In this document: positions 1 through 8,748 of the stretch, in pieces
Position numbering within the stretch: position 1 is the first letter of the stretch
Layout: the number at the start of each line of letters is the position of its first letter
Origin: Streptomyces paludis
GTDB lineage: Bacteria; Actinomycetota; Actinomycetes; Streptomycetales; Streptomycetaceae
Reading direction: 5' to 3'
Length of the DNA stretch: 64,000 nt
Assembly (NCBI RefSeq): GCF_003344965.1
Contig: NZ_CP031194.1
Location: 7,316,001 to 7,380,000 of the forward strand
The notes under the pieces: generated by a model
Told to the model about the DNA's origin: nothing
Databases searched by the model: none
The model's input: only the letters and a program-made list of their open reading frames with translations
Translations under genes and position numbers: made by a program

Positions 1-1301
1 TCCGTCAGCCTGTCCTTGTAGGACGTGGCGAGGAGCGAGCCGAGGATCGCGATGCCCAGGGAGGCGCCGAGTTCCAGCGCGGTGTCGTTGGCACCGCCGC
101 CGACGCCCAGCTCGTCCTCCGGGAAGGAGCCCATGATGGTGTCGGTGGCCGGGGCGAGGCTCAGGCCGATCGCGAGGCCGAGCAGCAGCAGGGGCGCCAG
201 GAAGCCGGTGTACGTCGAGCCCGACTCGATCTGCGTGAGCAGGAGGACGCCTGCCGTGCCGATCACCATTCCGGTGCCCACGACCAGCTTCACGCCCAGC
301 CTCGGCGCCAGCCTGCCGGTGACCGCGGCGCCCACGAAGACCGCGCCGGCCAGCGGCAGCAGACGGATGCCGGTCTCCAGGGCGTCGTAGCCGAGGACGA
401 ATTGCAGGAACTGGGTGGAGTAGTAGATCGAGCCGAAGGTGCCGAAGAAGAAGAACAGCACCGCGATCATCGAGCCGCTGAAGGGGCGCTCCTTGAACTT
501 GCGGACGTTCAGCATCGGGTTCGGATGCCTCAACTCCCAGCCCACGAAGGCCAGCAGGCCCGCGCCGGCGACCACGGCCGCGCTGACCGGGCCGACGCCC
601 CAGCCGAAGTGCGGGCCCTCGATGGTCGCGTACACCAGAGAGCCGACCGACACGATCGACAGCAGCCCGCCTATGTAGTCGATACGGCCCATGCCCGCCG
701 CCTTCGACGGCGGTACGAGGAGCAGCGCGCCGAGCACGCCGAGGACGGCGACGGGCACGTTCATCAGGAACGTCGAGCCCCAGGCGTGGTGCTCCAGCAG
801 CCAGCCCGCGGCCAGCGGGCCCGCGGCTATGGCGAGACCGGAGGTCGCGGACCAGGCGGTTATCGCCTTGGCGCGCTCGGCCCTCGGGAAGATCGCGACC
901 AGCAGTGAGAGCGTGGCCGGCATGACGACGGCGGCGCCGACCCCCATGATCGCGCGGGCGGCGATGACCAGGTTGGTCCCGTCGGCCAGGCCGCCCATCA
1001 CCGAGCCGCCGATGAAGATCACCAGGCCCAGGACCAGGGCGCCCCGGCGGCTGTACTTGTCGCCGATCGCGCCGAGCACGAGCATCAGCGCGGCGTACGG
1101 GACGGTGTAGCCGTCGATGACCCATTGCAGATCGCTGCTGGACAGCCCCAGGTCCCGGGTCATGTCCGGCGCGGCCACGATCAGCGACGTGTTCGCCATG
1201 ACCACGATCAGCAGGCTCAGACACAGGACCAGCAGGGCCCACCAGCGGCGTGGGTAGGGCCCGGTCATCTTCTCGACAGGCGTGTTCGCGACGAGCGGCA
1301 T
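1..1301 (-). CDS. MFS drug exporter, DHA2-like (3' end outside window)
   Basis: Predicted proton-driven efflux pump of the inner membrane. About 433 residues are visible and no stop is reached before the window edge, so this is truncation by the window and not a broken gene. The N-terminus is short and polar, followed by a hydrophobic first helix (ALLVLCLSLLIVVMANTSL) and the DHA2-type stretch QWVIDGYTVPYAALML. The loop 2-3 motif A appears as GDKYSRRG near residue 80. The ATG at 1301 is preceded by GAGGAG at good spacing. Two operator-like repeats lie 100-150 bp upstream. Substrate cannot be told; the gene may be flanking rather than part of the biosynthetic locus. Confidence 0.85.
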   Translation of the reverse strand, partial: MPLVANTPVEKMTGPYPRRWWALLVLCLSLLIVVMANTSLIVAAPDMTRDLGLSSSDLQWVIDGYTVPYAALMLVLGAIGDKYSRRGALVLGLVIFIGGSVMGGLADGTNLVIAARAIMGVGAAVVMPATLSLLVAIFPRAERAKAITAWSATSGLAIAAGPLAAGWLLEHHAWGSTFLMNVPVAVLGVLGALLLVPPSKAAGMGRIDYIGGLLSIVSVGSLVYATIEGPHFGWGVGPVSAAVVAGAGLLAFVGWELRHPNPMLNVRKFKERPFSGSMIAVLFFFFGTFGSIYYSTQFLQFVLGYDALETGIRLLPLAGAVFVGAAVTGRLAPRLGVKLVVGTGMVIGTAGVLLLTQIESGSTYTGFLAPLLLLGLAIGLSLAPATDTIMGSFPEDELGVGGGANDTALELGASLGIAILGSLLATSYKDRLT

Positions 1302-1403
1302 CGTCAGGCTCCTCGGCAGGAGGTGAAGCGGAGGCTTCGGGGTGTGGATTCGACGGAGAGGCGGGCCGTCGCCGGCAGTGGGCGCGACACCGGGAGCGCA
1401 TTA

Positions 1404-1451
1404 ATTGCTCACTGATGTGCAGATTAGTTTATTGCTCGCCGGTGTGCAAAT
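1404..1451. promoter_or_regulatory. Paired operator-like repeat upstream of MFS gene
   Basis: Two 21-bp direct copies, ATTGCTC-N5-TGTGCA-N-AT, lie at 1404-1424 and 1431-1451. Each is itself an imperfect dyad (TGCTCA...TGTGCA). They sit in an unusually AT-rich patch 103-150 bp upstream of the exporter start at 1301 and beyond the 3' end of the photolyase gene. A TetR- or MarR-type regulator controlling the pump is a reasonable guess, but its gene is not adjacent inside the window. Confidence 0.5.
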
Positions 1452-1465
1452 ACCGATCGCCGCGC

Positions 1466-2884
1466 TCAGTCCTGGCCGCGCGCGTGCCGGAAGCGGGCCA
1501 GGCCGTCGGCGAGGTCGATCAGGGGCCCCGGGTAGTCCGGCCGCGCGGGGTCGTCCTCGCGCAGCCGCCACGGTTCGTGGACGAAGGCGGTCGCCACGTC
1601 GCGCAGCTCCGGCACCCAGCGGCGGACGTACGCGCCCTCGGGGTCGAACCGCTTTCCCTGGCGTACGGGGTTGAGGACGCGGTTCGGGCGGGTGTCGGTG
1701 CCGGTTCCGGCGACCCACTGCCAGTTGAGCTGGTTGTTGACGACATCGCCGTCCACCAGGAGGTCCAGGAAGTGCCGGGCGCCGACCCGCCAGTCCACGT
1801 ACAGCGTCTTCGTCAGGAAGCTCGCCGCCAGCAGGCGTGCCCGGTTGTGCATCCAGCCCTCGTGGCGCAACTGGCGCATCGCGGCGTCCACCACCGGATA
1901 GCCGGTACGGCCCTCCCGCCACGCCGTCACGTCCTCGGCCGCGTCGTCCTCGGTGAGCCAGCGGTCGTGCCGGGGACGGTAGTCGCGTACCGACGTCTCC
2001 GGCCGGGAGCACATGACCTGGTGGTGGAAGTCGCGCCAGCACAGCTGGCGCACGAACGCCTCCGCGCCGGGACCGTCCTTCGCGCGGGCCCGTCCGACCA
2101 GCTCCACCGGGGAGAGGGCTCCGAAGTGCAGATACGGGGAGAGCCGGGAGGTCGCGTCGCCCGCCAGGTCGTCGTGGCGCGCCTCGTACGCCGGAAGGTC
2201 CGCGCGGGCCCACCGGGAGAACCGGTCGCGGCCACGGGTCTCCCCGCCCGGGGGCAGCCCCGGTGAGGTGCCGGGGACCCGGTCGCGGGAAGGCAGCGGC
2301 TCGCCCCGCACCGTGTCCGGAACCCGTACGGCGCGCGGAGCGGGCAGAACGGCGCGCAGCCGCTCCTGCGACCAGCGGCGGAAGTACGGGGTGAAGACGG
2401 CGTAGTGGTCGCCGCCCGACGGGGTCACCGCGCCGGGGGCGAGGGCGGTGATCACCGCGTCGTGCACCCGCAGCGCCACCCCGCGCGCGCCCAGGACCTC
2501 GCGCAGCGCCTCCTGGCGGTGCTGGGCGTAACGGGTCACCCCGGCCGCCAGGTGCACTTCGCTCGCGCCGCACTCGGTGACGACCGCCGCCACCTCCCGG
2601 ACAACGGGTCCCGTGCGCAGCACGAGCCGGCCGCCGCGACGGCGCAGCGAGGTGTCCAGATCGACGAGGCAGTCGCTGAGGAAGGCGACCCGGTTCGGCG
2701 CGTCGAAGCCGGCGGCGTGCACACCGGGATCGCGTACGAACAGCGGCACCACCTCGTCGGCCGCGGCGAGCGCCGCGCGCAGCGGCGGATGGTCGTGCAG
2801 CCGCAGGTCGGAGGTGAACAGGACGACGGCGACGGTCCTGGGCGGTGCCGTCCTGGGCCGTGCTGTCGTGGGCGATGCTGTCAT
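1466..2884 (-). CDS. phr: Deoxyribodipyrimidine photolyase
   Basis: Light-dependent FAD enzyme that splits cyclobutane pyrimidine dimers in DNA. The protein is about 472 residues, normal for class I photolyases. The N-terminal alpha/beta domain begins AVVLFTSDLRLHDHPPL, and the C-terminal FAD-binding half carries WQWVAGTGTDTRPNRVLNP, RFDPEGAYVRRWVPEL and the mutated-photolyase-free spacing expected of active enzymes. The reading frame is open further upstream, but the ATG at 2884 has AGGAG eight bases ahead and starts a family-like N-terminus. It lies 41 bp downstream of the SDR-DUF2867 gene on the same strand, a pairing often seen in Streptomyces; probably a housekeeping flank and not part of the biosynthetic pathway. 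Confidence 0.93.
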   Translation of the reverse strand: MTASPTTARPRTAPPRTVAVVLFTSDLRLHDHPPLRAALAAADEVVPLFVRDPGVHAAGFDAPNRVAFLSDCLVDLDTSLRRRGGRLVLRTGPVVREVAAVVTECGASEVHLAAGVTRYAQHRQEALREVLGARGVALRVHDAVITALAPGAVTPSGGDHYAVFTPYFRRWSQERLRAVLPAPRAVRVPDTVRGEPLPSRDRVPGTSPGLPPGGETRGRDRFSRWARADLPAYEARHDDLAGDATSRLSPYLHFGALSPVELVGRARAKDGPGAEAFVRQLCWRDFHHQVMCSRPETSVRDYRPRHDRWLTEDDAAEDVTAWREGRTGYPVVDAAMRQLRHEGWMHNRARLLAASFLTKTLYVDWRVGARHFLDLLVDGDVVNNQLNWQWVAGTGTDTRPNRVLNPVRQGKRFDPEGAYVRRWVPELRDVATAFVHEPWRLREDDPARPDYPGPLIDLADGLARFRHARGQD

Positions 2885-2925
2885 GGGGGGTGCTCCTGAC
2901 GGGTGACGCGCCGGGGCGACCGGCC

Positions 2926-4497
2926 CTACCGTCCTACACCGTCCGGGCCGCGCGGCGCGCGGACACGCCCGGTGCCCGGCGCGTCCCGGCGCGCGCTCGT
3001 GCCCCTGGCGGCGGCCCGCGTGATGTTGCGGGCCATACCGCCGAACACCACGGCGTGGAAGGGGGAGACGGACCACCAGTACGCGTGGCCGGCCAGTCCG
3101 CGCGGGTGGAACAGCGCGCGCTGCCGGTAGCGGGTACGGCCCTCGTCGTCCGTCTCGGCGGACAGCTCCAGCCACGCGAGACCGGGCAGCCGCATCTCCG
3201 CCCGCAGCCGCAGCAGATGACCGGGCTCGATCTCCTCCACCCGCCAGAAGTCCAGCGAGTCACCGACCCGCAGCCGCTCGGCATCGCGCCGTCCCCGGCG
3301 CAGCCCGACCCCGCCGACGAACCGGTCCAGCCAGCCCCGGACCGCCCAGGCCAGCGGGAAGGAGTACCAGCCGTTGTCACCGCCGATGCCCTCGATCACC
3401 CTCCACAGCGACTGCCGTGACGCGTCGACCGTCACCCGCTGTTCGTTCTCGTAGAGGCTGCCGCCGGCCCAGTCCGGGTCCGTGGGCAGCGGATCGCTCG
3501 GCGCGCCCGGGACGGCGGCGGACGACCAGCGGGTCGCGACCTGGGCCTCCCGCACCCTGCGCAGGGCCAGCGCCAGCGCCTCGTCGAACGGCAGGGGGCG
3601 GCCCGGCGGATCGGGTACGTACCGGGCGATGTCGTGCTCGTGGCACACCACCTCGTGACGGAGCGACTCGGTCAGGGGCCGCGCGAGGGAGGCGGGCACC
3701 GGGGTCACGAGACCGACCCAGTGGCTGGACAGCCGGGGCGTGAGCATCGGCACCGGCACGATGATCCGGCGCCGCAGCCCGGCGACCTCGGCGTAGCGGA
3801 ACATCATCTCGCGGTACGTCAGGACATCCGGCCCGCCGATGTCGAACGCCCGGTTGACGCCGGCCGGCATGGCGGCCGAGCCGGTCAGATACCGCAGTAC
3901 GTCGCGTACCCCGATGGGCTGCGTCCGGGTGCGCACCCAGCTGGGCGTGACCATCAGCGGCAGCCGTTCGGTGAGATAGCGCAGCATCTCGAACGAGGCC
4001 GAGCCCGAGCCGATCACGACGGCCGCCCGCAGCACGGTGGCGGGCACGGGTCCGTCGAGGAAGATCCGCCCCACCTCGGCCCGGGAGCGCAGATGCGGGG
4101 AGAGCGAGGCTTCGGGGATGCCCCGGGGGGTGAGTCCGCCCAGGTAGACGATCCGCCGCACACCGGCGGCGTGTGCCCGGCCGGCGAAGAGAAGCGCCGC
4201 CCGGCGGTCGGTCTCCTCGAAACCGGCGCCGGTGCCCAGCGCGTGCACCAGGTAGTACGCGACATCGATGCCGCGCAGGGCGGCGTCGAGCGAGCCGGCG
4301 TCGGTGACATCCCCCCGGACCGTCTCCACGTCCGGGGCCCACGGGTGGTCGCGCAGTGTGCCGGGGGAGCGGGCCAGACAGCGGACCCGGTGGCCCGCCG
4401 TCAGCAGCTCAGGGACCAGACGGCCGCCGATGTACCCGGACGCCCCGGTCACCAGGCAGTGCGACCGTTCGGGGGCCGGCTGTCCGTCCGTATCCAC
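2926..4497 (-). CDS. NAD(P)-binding epimerase-like protein with C-terminal DUF2867
   Basis: Two-domain protein of about 523 residues. The N-terminal 290 residues are an atypical extended SDR with the nucleotide loop VTGASGYIGGRL near residue 15. The C-terminal part (about 345-490) matches the START-like DUF2867 fold by its signature segments (LWRVIEGIGGDNGWYSF, GDSLDFWRVEEIEPGHLL). Its substrate is unknown. I chose the GTG at 4497 because it follows GGGAG at six bases and leaves a short N-terminus; a longer frame to 4554 lacks a ribosome site. It is co-directional with the photolyase 41 bp downstream, so both are probably one transcript of the chromosomal flank. Confidence 0.82.
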   Translation of the reverse strand: MDTDGQPAPERSHCLVTGASGYIGGRLVPELLTAGHRVRCLARSPGTLRDHPWAPDVETVRGDVTDAGSLDAALRGIDVAYYLVHALGTGAGFEETDRRAALLFAGRAHAAGVRRIVYLGGLTPRGIPEASLSPHLRSRAEVGRIFLDGPVPATVLRAAVVIGSGSASFEMLRYLTERLPLMVTPSWVRTRTQPIGVRDVLRYLTGSAAMPAGVNRAFDIGGPDVLTYREMMFRYAEVAGLRRRIIVPVPMLTPRLSSHWVGLVTPVPASLARPLTESLRHEVVCHEHDIARYVPDPPGRPLPFDEALALALRRVREAQVATRWSSAAVPGAPSDPLPTDPDWAGGSLYENEQRVTVDASRQSLWRVIEGIGGDNGWYSFPLAWAVRGWLDRFVGGVGLRRGRRDAERLRVGDSLDFWRVEEIEPGHLLRLRAEMRLPGLAWLELSAETDDEGRTRYRQRALFHPRGLAGHAYWWSVSPFHAVVFGGMARNITRAAARGTSARRDAPGTGRVRAPRGPDGVGR

Positions 4498-4861
4498 GAT
4501 CGCTCCCTCTCGGTACCGGGGTCCGCCGGGGCGGTCGGCCCCTCTTCTCATCACACCATGGCGGGCGGAACACGGCTCGGGCCGCCGGGTGCGGGCCGTA
4601 CGGGGGCGGGTCCGTCCGACGGCGTGTCAGGCTCTGTCAGAACCGGAGCGGACCGCGGGGGTGTCTCCGTAGGGTTCCGAGCGCGGGCGTGGCCGAACGC
4701 CTCGGGTTCTGTTCGCCGGTGGGCGTGTCGTACCGCGGGTCCTCCCGGCCCGGGGGCCGCACGTGACGGACCGACCCGTCCGAGGTTCTTCGGCGACGCG
4801 TCGGCCACGCCCTGCACCACAGGCGCGCGAGGAGTCAGCCGTCATGCCGAAAGGGAACCCG
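4498..4861. other. Divergent intergenic region, no gene seen
   Basis: This 364-bp gap separates the minus-strand SDR-DUF2867 gene from the plus-strand SDR. Open frames inside it are short, composition-driven and lack ribosome sites. It should hold both promoters, but I could not single out convincing -35/-10 boxes or operators. Confidence 0.5.
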
Positions 4862-5701
4862 ATGAGCACTGCCCCGACCGTCCCGTCCACCGCACTGGTC
4901 ACCGGTGCCTCCTCCGGACTCGGCACGGAGTTCGCCGCGCAGCTCGCCGCCCGCGGCCACGACCTGGTGCTGGTGGCCCGGTCCCGGGACCGGCTCGAAG
5001 AGATCGCCGGGGAGCTGACCCGGGCGCACGGCGTCAAGACCCATGTCGTGGTGAAGGACCTCGCGGAGCCGCACGCGGGCCGGGAGGTGGCGCGCGAGCT
5101 GGCCGAGCGCTCGCTCACGGTCGATCTGCTGGTGAACAACGCCGGGTTCGGCACCGTGGGCCGCTTCGAGGAGATCGTCGCCGACCGCGACCACGAGATG
5201 CTGATGGTGAACGTCGTCGCGCTCGTCGATCTCACCCACGCGCTGCTGCCGGGCATGCTGGAGCGCGGTACCGGCGCCGTCATCAACGTCGGTTCCACCG
5301 CGGGCTACCAGCCCAGCCCGTACCTCTCGGTCTACAGCGCCTCCAAGACGTTCGTCCTCAACTTCTCGCTCGCGCTGCGCCAGGAGTACCGGGGCCGGGG
5401 CATCCGGGTCACCGCGCTCTGCCCGGGGCCCGTGGAGACGAAGTTCTTCGAGGTGATCGGCACCCGCAACGCGGCCGTCGCGGGCAGCTTCACCACACCC
5501 GAGCCGGTCGTCCGCTCGGCGCTGACGGCCCTCGACCGCGACCGCGCGTATGTCACCCCCGGGCTGGGCAACGCGCTCGCGGCGCATCTGACGCCCCGCC
5601 GGCCGCGCACCCTGGTGGCCTGGGTCGGCGAGCGGATCTGCCGCAAGGCCCTGAAGCCGGATCCGGCGTCCGGCGCGGTCGTCCAGGGCGCGGCGCGCTG
5701 A
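4862..5701 (+). CDS. Short-chain dehydrogenase/reductase
   Basis: Classical NAD(P)H oxidoreductase of about 279 residues. The coenzyme loop TGASSGLG lies near residues 13-20, NNAG near residue 90, and the catalytic pair Y158 and K162 in the segment YSASK. The C-terminal extension (RPRTLVAWVGERICRKAL) resembles the dehydrogenase of the DltE / YqjQ-like group, which often acts on acyl or steroid-like ketones; the substrate is not predictable. The ATG at 4862 follows AAAGGGA; an in-frame ATG at 4844 with GAGGAG upstream is an equal alternative. The gene is monocistronic and ends before a strong hairpin, so it is likely flank rather than pathway. Confidence 0.85.
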   Translation: MSTAPTVPSTALVTGASSGLGTEFAAQLAARGHDLVLVARSRDRLEEIAGELTRAHGVKTHVVVKDLAEPHAGREVARELAERSLTVDLLVNNAGFGTVGRFEEIVADRDHEMLMVNVVALVDLTHALLPGMLERGTGAVINVGSTAGYQPSPYLSVYSASKTFVLNFSLALRQEYRGRGIRVTALCPGPVETKFFEVIGTRNAAVAGSFTTPEPVVRSALTALDRDRAYVTPGLGNALAAHLTPRRPRTLVAWVGERICRKALKPDPASGAVVQGAAR

Positions 5702-5710
5702 GTACGGACG

Positions 5711-5757
5711 CCGAACGCCCCCGGCGGGCCGGGATCCGGCCGGGCGGGGGCGTTCGG
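5711..5757. terminator. Bidirectional hairpin terminator
   Basis: Perfect 12-bp arms (5711-5722 and 5746-5757) between the convergent SDR (plus) and FAD oxidase (minus) genes. No T-run follows, as is usual for Streptomyces hairpin terminators. The tract from 5758 to 5853 is degenerate GGTACGGGCG-like repeat sequence with no gene. Confidence 0.7.
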
Positions 5758-5853
5758 GCGGACGGTCGTGTCCGGGCGGGCACGAGCGCCCGGACGGGTA
5801 CGGGCGTTCTCGTGGGTACGGTCGTCCGCGTGGGTACGGGCGTCCGGGCGGTG

Positions 5854-6996
5854 TCAGGCGAAACGGTCCGGGTGGAGGAAGTCCAGCGGCGCCGGCGGCG
5901 TGATGCCCTGGACGAGGTCCGCCAGCGCCTCGCCGACGGCCGGCGCATAGCCGAAGCCGTGGGCGTTGTCGCCGCCCGCGACGATCAGGCGCGGGTCGTC
6001 GCCGGGCCGGCCGAGCAGGAACCGCCCGTCCGGCGTACGGGTCCGGCTGCCCACCGCCACCCGGGCCGGCAGCGGCCGGAGCCCCGGCACCTTCGCCGGC
6101 ACCAGCCGGGACAGATCCGCCCAGTCGTCGGGGGCCACGGAGTGGTCGGTGTCCTCGGGATCCGTCGGCTTGGCCGCCACCGCGGTGTCGTCCAGACCGA
6201 GCAGGACATCGCGCCCGCCCTCGGCGCCACTGCCCCACAGCACCCGGCCGTCCTCCAACTCGCGCATGAAGAAGGGCAGATGCTCCAGGTCGAAGTCACC
6301 GTCCGGCTCGTACGGGCGGAACCAGGTGACCGGCATCCGGACGGTCTCCAGCGGGAGTTCCGGCAGCAGCGCCGGCAGCCACGCGCCCGCCGTCAGTACG
6401 GCCTGACGTACCTTCACCGACCGCTGGGGGGTGTGCAGATGGACCCCGCCGGGCACGGGTTCGACGGCCGTGACACGGGAGTCGGCGTGCACACGCGCGC
6501 CCGTCTCCTCGGCGAGGGCGACCGCCGTCCGTACGGCCCGCTCCGTCCGCAGGATCCTCGCGGACGGCTCCCACACACCGATGTGATGGGCGGGCACACC
6601 GGTGTGGCGCGGGAACCGGAACCGCAGGGCGGCCGCCGTGAACGTACGGACCGGGACCCCGTGCGCGCGGGCCGCGCGGAGGGTGCCGCCCGCCAGCGGT
6701 CCGTCGCCGGGGCCGATCAGCAGTGAGCCCGAGGCCACGAACGGACTCCGCCGCCCGCTGTCCTCCAGCTCCGGCCACAGCTCCAGCGCCCGGCGCGCCA
6801 GCGGCACCAGACCCGCGTGCCCCGGACCGGCGAGCCGGAGCACCCGGGAGCCGACATGCGGCGGGCCGAGCGTATGGCCCGGTGTGAACCGTTCGAACCC
6901 GACGACATCGACGCCCCGGGAGGCCAGTCGCCACAGGGCCGCGGCCCCCCACGCCCCGAGACCCACCACCGCGGTCTCGGCGTCCCAACGCGTCAT
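5854..6996 (-). CDS. FAD-dependent amine/amino-acid oxidase (MSOX/MTOX-like)
   Basis: Flavoprotein of about 380 residues of the DAO / monomeric sarcosine oxidase family, which oxidises secondary or primary amines to imines with O2. The Rossmann dinucleotide motif VGLGAWG lies near residues 10-16. The central segment MPVTWFRPYEPDG and the C-terminal GGDNAHGFGYAPAVGEALADL are typical of the SolA/MTOX branch. A covalent-FAD Cys, present in classical MSOX, is not evident at the usual C-terminal place (GGDNAHGFGY), so flavin attachment may differ. The ATG at 6996 follows GGGAG. It is divergent from the SARP operon, and the shared gap has the TGAGTA dyad, which suggests co-regulation with the aminotransferase/reductase genes and a possible role on the amine product. 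Confidence 0.8.
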   Translation of the reverse strand: MTRWDAETAVVGLGAWGAAALWRLASRGVDVVGFERFTPGHTLGPPHVGSRVLRLAGPGHAGLVPLARRALELWPELEDSGRRSPFVASGSLLIGPGDGPLAGGTLRAARAHGVPVRTFTAAALRFRFPRHTGVPAHHIGVWEPSARILRTERAVRTAVALAEETGARVHADSRVTAVEPVPGGVHLHTPQRSVKVRQAVLTAGAWLPALLPELPLETVRMPVTWFRPYEPDGDFDLEHLPFFMRELEDGRVLWGSGAEGGRDVLLGLDDTAVAAKPTDPEDTDHSVAPDDWADLSRLVPAKVPGLRPLPARVAVGSRTRTPDGRFLLGRPGDDPRLIVAGGDNAHGFGYAPAVGEALADLVQGITPPAPLDFLHPDRFA

Positions 6997-7063
6997 ACCA
7001 CCCAACTCCCTGCCTCGTACCGGCTATCGGCCCCAGCGCACCACGGGCAGGCCCGCGCCCGCC

Positions 7064-7080
7064 TGAGTAACCGCTACTCA
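7064..7080. promoter_or_regulatory. TGAGTA-N5-TACTCA dyad (operator class A)
   Basis: Perfect 6-bp arms with a 5-bp spacer in the divergent FAD-oxidase/SARP gap. An identical-arm site occurs at 34000-34016, so this is probably a specific regulator target rather than chance. Confidence 0.6.
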
Positions 7081-7160
7081 CCTCGGCGCCGTTCGCGGTG
7101 CCGTACCCCCTGGTCCGGACCACGGGACGGCGCCGTTGTGACGGTTCGTGACGGGCATGT

Positions 7161-7178
7161 GGAGTACCTGAGTACTCA
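7161..7178. promoter_or_regulatory. Second class A-like dyad
   Basis: GGAGTA-N6-TACTCA, which also contains the perfect 10-bp palindrome TGAGTACTCA at 7169-7178. It lies about ten helical turns from the 7064 site and 76 bp upstream of the SARP start at 7254. Confidence 0.5.
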
Positions 7179-7253
7179 TGTCCCCGGGCCGGTGCGTGTG
7201 ATGCCCTTCGGTAGGCAGAGGGGCGCGGATCACAACGACCGGTGGAGGTTTCG

Positions 7254-8246
7254 ATGCAGTTCCGGGTACTGGGGCCTCCTGGGATCTACGACGACGTCAG
7301 ACGGCGCAGTGTGCGGCTGACCAGTCCCAAGCAGCGGGTGCTGCTGGGGGCCCTGCTGGTGCGTCCCGGGAGTCCGGTGCCGGCCGACGAGCTGATCCGT
7401 GAACTGTGGGGGAGCAACGCCCCCGACAAGGCGGCCAACGCGCTCCAGGCGCATGTCTCGCGGCTGCGCCAGCAGCTCATCGAGGTGGAGCCCGTACGGG
7501 CCAACACCCCGCGCCTGGTGGCGCGCGGCACCGGCTATGTGCTCCAGGCGCGTCCCGAGGAGCTGGACAGTGTGCGGTTCCGGTTCCTGGTGACCCGGGC
7601 CCGGCGCCTGCTGGAGTCCGACCCGCACACCGCGGCGCTGCTGCTGCGCGAGGCCCTCGGCCTGTGGCGCGGCGCGGCGCTGGACGGCGGCTCCCACGGC
7701 ACGCTCTGCGCCGCCGCGGCGGCGCGGCTGGAGGGGGAGCGGCTGCTCGCCCTGGAGGATCTCGGCGACGCCTCGCTGGCGCTCGGGCAGCACCGGCAGA
7801 TCGTGCGCCGGCTGGAGGAGCTGGTGGCCGCCCATCCGACCCGTGAGCGCTTCCGTGAGCAACTGGCCGTCGCGCTCCAGCACGGCGGCCGGCACGGCGA
7901 GGCCCGCGCGGTCCGCGACACGGCGTGGCGCCCCCGCGCGGGCGAGGCCACGGGGCCCGGCCGGCCCGGCAATGTCCGGGTGCTCCGGGAGCCCGGCAAC
8001 ACCCGTCAGGCGTCCGTGCAGGCGTCCGTGCCGGCGGCGGCCGACCCGGCGTCCCGGGCACGTACGGCCGAGCGGCCGGGCGACGCCGACCTCGTCGACG
8101 GGCCCGGCACCCACGGCCACGAACTCGCCCGGCTCCGCGGCAGGGTGGAGGAGCTGACGGCCCAGCAGCACGCCCTGAGGTCCGCGCTGGAGCGCCTCAC
8201 GGCGCTGGTGGAGGGAGCGCCGGGGGCCCGCAGGGACTCCGCGTGA
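7254..8246 (+). CDS. SARP-family transcriptional activator
   Basis: Pathway-specific activator of about 330 residues. An OmpR-like winged helix occupies roughly residues 1-95 (MQFRVLGPPGIYDD... QRVLLGALLVRPGSPV... ANALQAHVSRLRQQL), followed by a bacterial transcriptional activation (BTAD) TPR-like domain to about 220. Residues 225-290 are low-complexity, and the C-terminus (ELARLRGRVEELTAQQHALRSALERL) looks like a coiled coil that could dimerise, which is unusual for small SARPs. ATG 7254 follows GGTGGAGG. It heads an operon with the SRPBCC, aminotransferase and thioester reductase genes, and class A operators lie upstream. Confidence 0.9.
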   Translation: MQFRVLGPPGIYDDVRRRSVRLTSPKQRVLLGALLVRPGSPVPADELIRELWGSNAPDKAANALQAHVSRLRQQLIEVEPVRANTPRLVARGTGYVLQARPEELDSVRFRFLVTRARRLLESDPHTAALLLREALGLWRGAALDGGSHGTLCAAAAARLEGERLLALEDLGDASLALGQHRQIVRRLEELVAAHPTRERFREQLAVALQHGGRHGEARAVRDTAWRPRAGEATGPGRPGNVRVLREPGNTRQASVQASVPAAADPASRARTAERPGDADLVDGPGTHGHELARLRGRVEELTAQQHALRSALERLTALVEGAPGARRDSA

Positions 8247-8317
8247 CCGGTCCCGGCGCCCGCCGGGACCGCCGCCGCGGGCGGAGAGCCCGCGTCGTTT
8301 CGAGAGGACTGGAACAC

Positions 8318-8737
8318 ATGGCCGTCATGCACAGGACCATCACCGGCACCGCCACCCCGGAACAGGTGTGGAAGGTGCTGCTGGACAGCGAGGCGTTCCC
8401 CGCCTTCATGGAGGGCGTCAGCGAGGTCACGGTCATCGACCGGGACGGTGAACGCAGTGGCAGCAGCTGGGTCGTGGAGCTGAAGGGCTCGGAGATGGAG
8501 TGGGACCAGGAGGACGTGCTGGACCACGCCGGGCGCCGCTGGGAGTTCCGGCAGACCGAGGGCGACCTCGCCCAGTACGAGGGCCACTGGCAGGTCAGTG
8601 AGGACCCCGGGGGCGCCGCCCTGGAACTCAAGGTGGAGTTCGACGTCGGGCTTCCCATGATGGCCGAGATGATCCACCCGGCCGTCGCCAAGGCGCTGGA
8701 GAGATACCAGCAGGCAATTGTCGCGCAGAGTGCGTAG
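8318..8737 (+). CDS. SRPBCC / polyketide cyclase-like protein
   Basis: Small single-domain protein of 139 residues with the START/Bet v1-like hydrophobic pocket pattern (MHRTITGTATPEQVWKVLLD ... EMEWDQEDVLD ... WEFRQTEGDLAQYEGHWQV). Family members are aromatases/cyclases in aromatic polyketide pathways or general hydrophobic-ligand binders. No catalytic residues can be assigned by eye. The gene stands 71 bp after the SARP and 11 bp before the aminotransferase. A role in shaping or carrying the acyl or aryl intermediate is inference; it is equally possible that it is a lipid-binding helper. Confidence 0.75.
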   Translation: MAVMHRTITGTATPEQVWKVLLDSEAFPAFMEGVSEVTVIDRDGERSGSSWVVELKGSEMEWDQEDVLDHAGRRWEFRQTEGDLAQYEGHWQVSEDPGGAALELKVEFDVGLPMMAEMIHPAVAKALERYQQAIVAQSA

Positions 8738-8748
8738 GAGACAGATCT

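Noticed and set aside
1..1301. First MFS gene as a truncated pseudogene
   Set aside because: It simply continues beyond the left edge of the window; the visible frame is undisturbed.
5758..5853. Tandem GGTACGGGCG-like tract as a regulatory repeat array
   Set aside because: Units are degenerate and irregular, and the tract lies between two 3' ends behind a terminator; more likely compositional drift.
3634..6726. 1030-residue plus-strand frame across three genes
   Set aside because: It overlaps well-supported genes on both strands, runs through a terminator hairpin, and its product is compositional noise.
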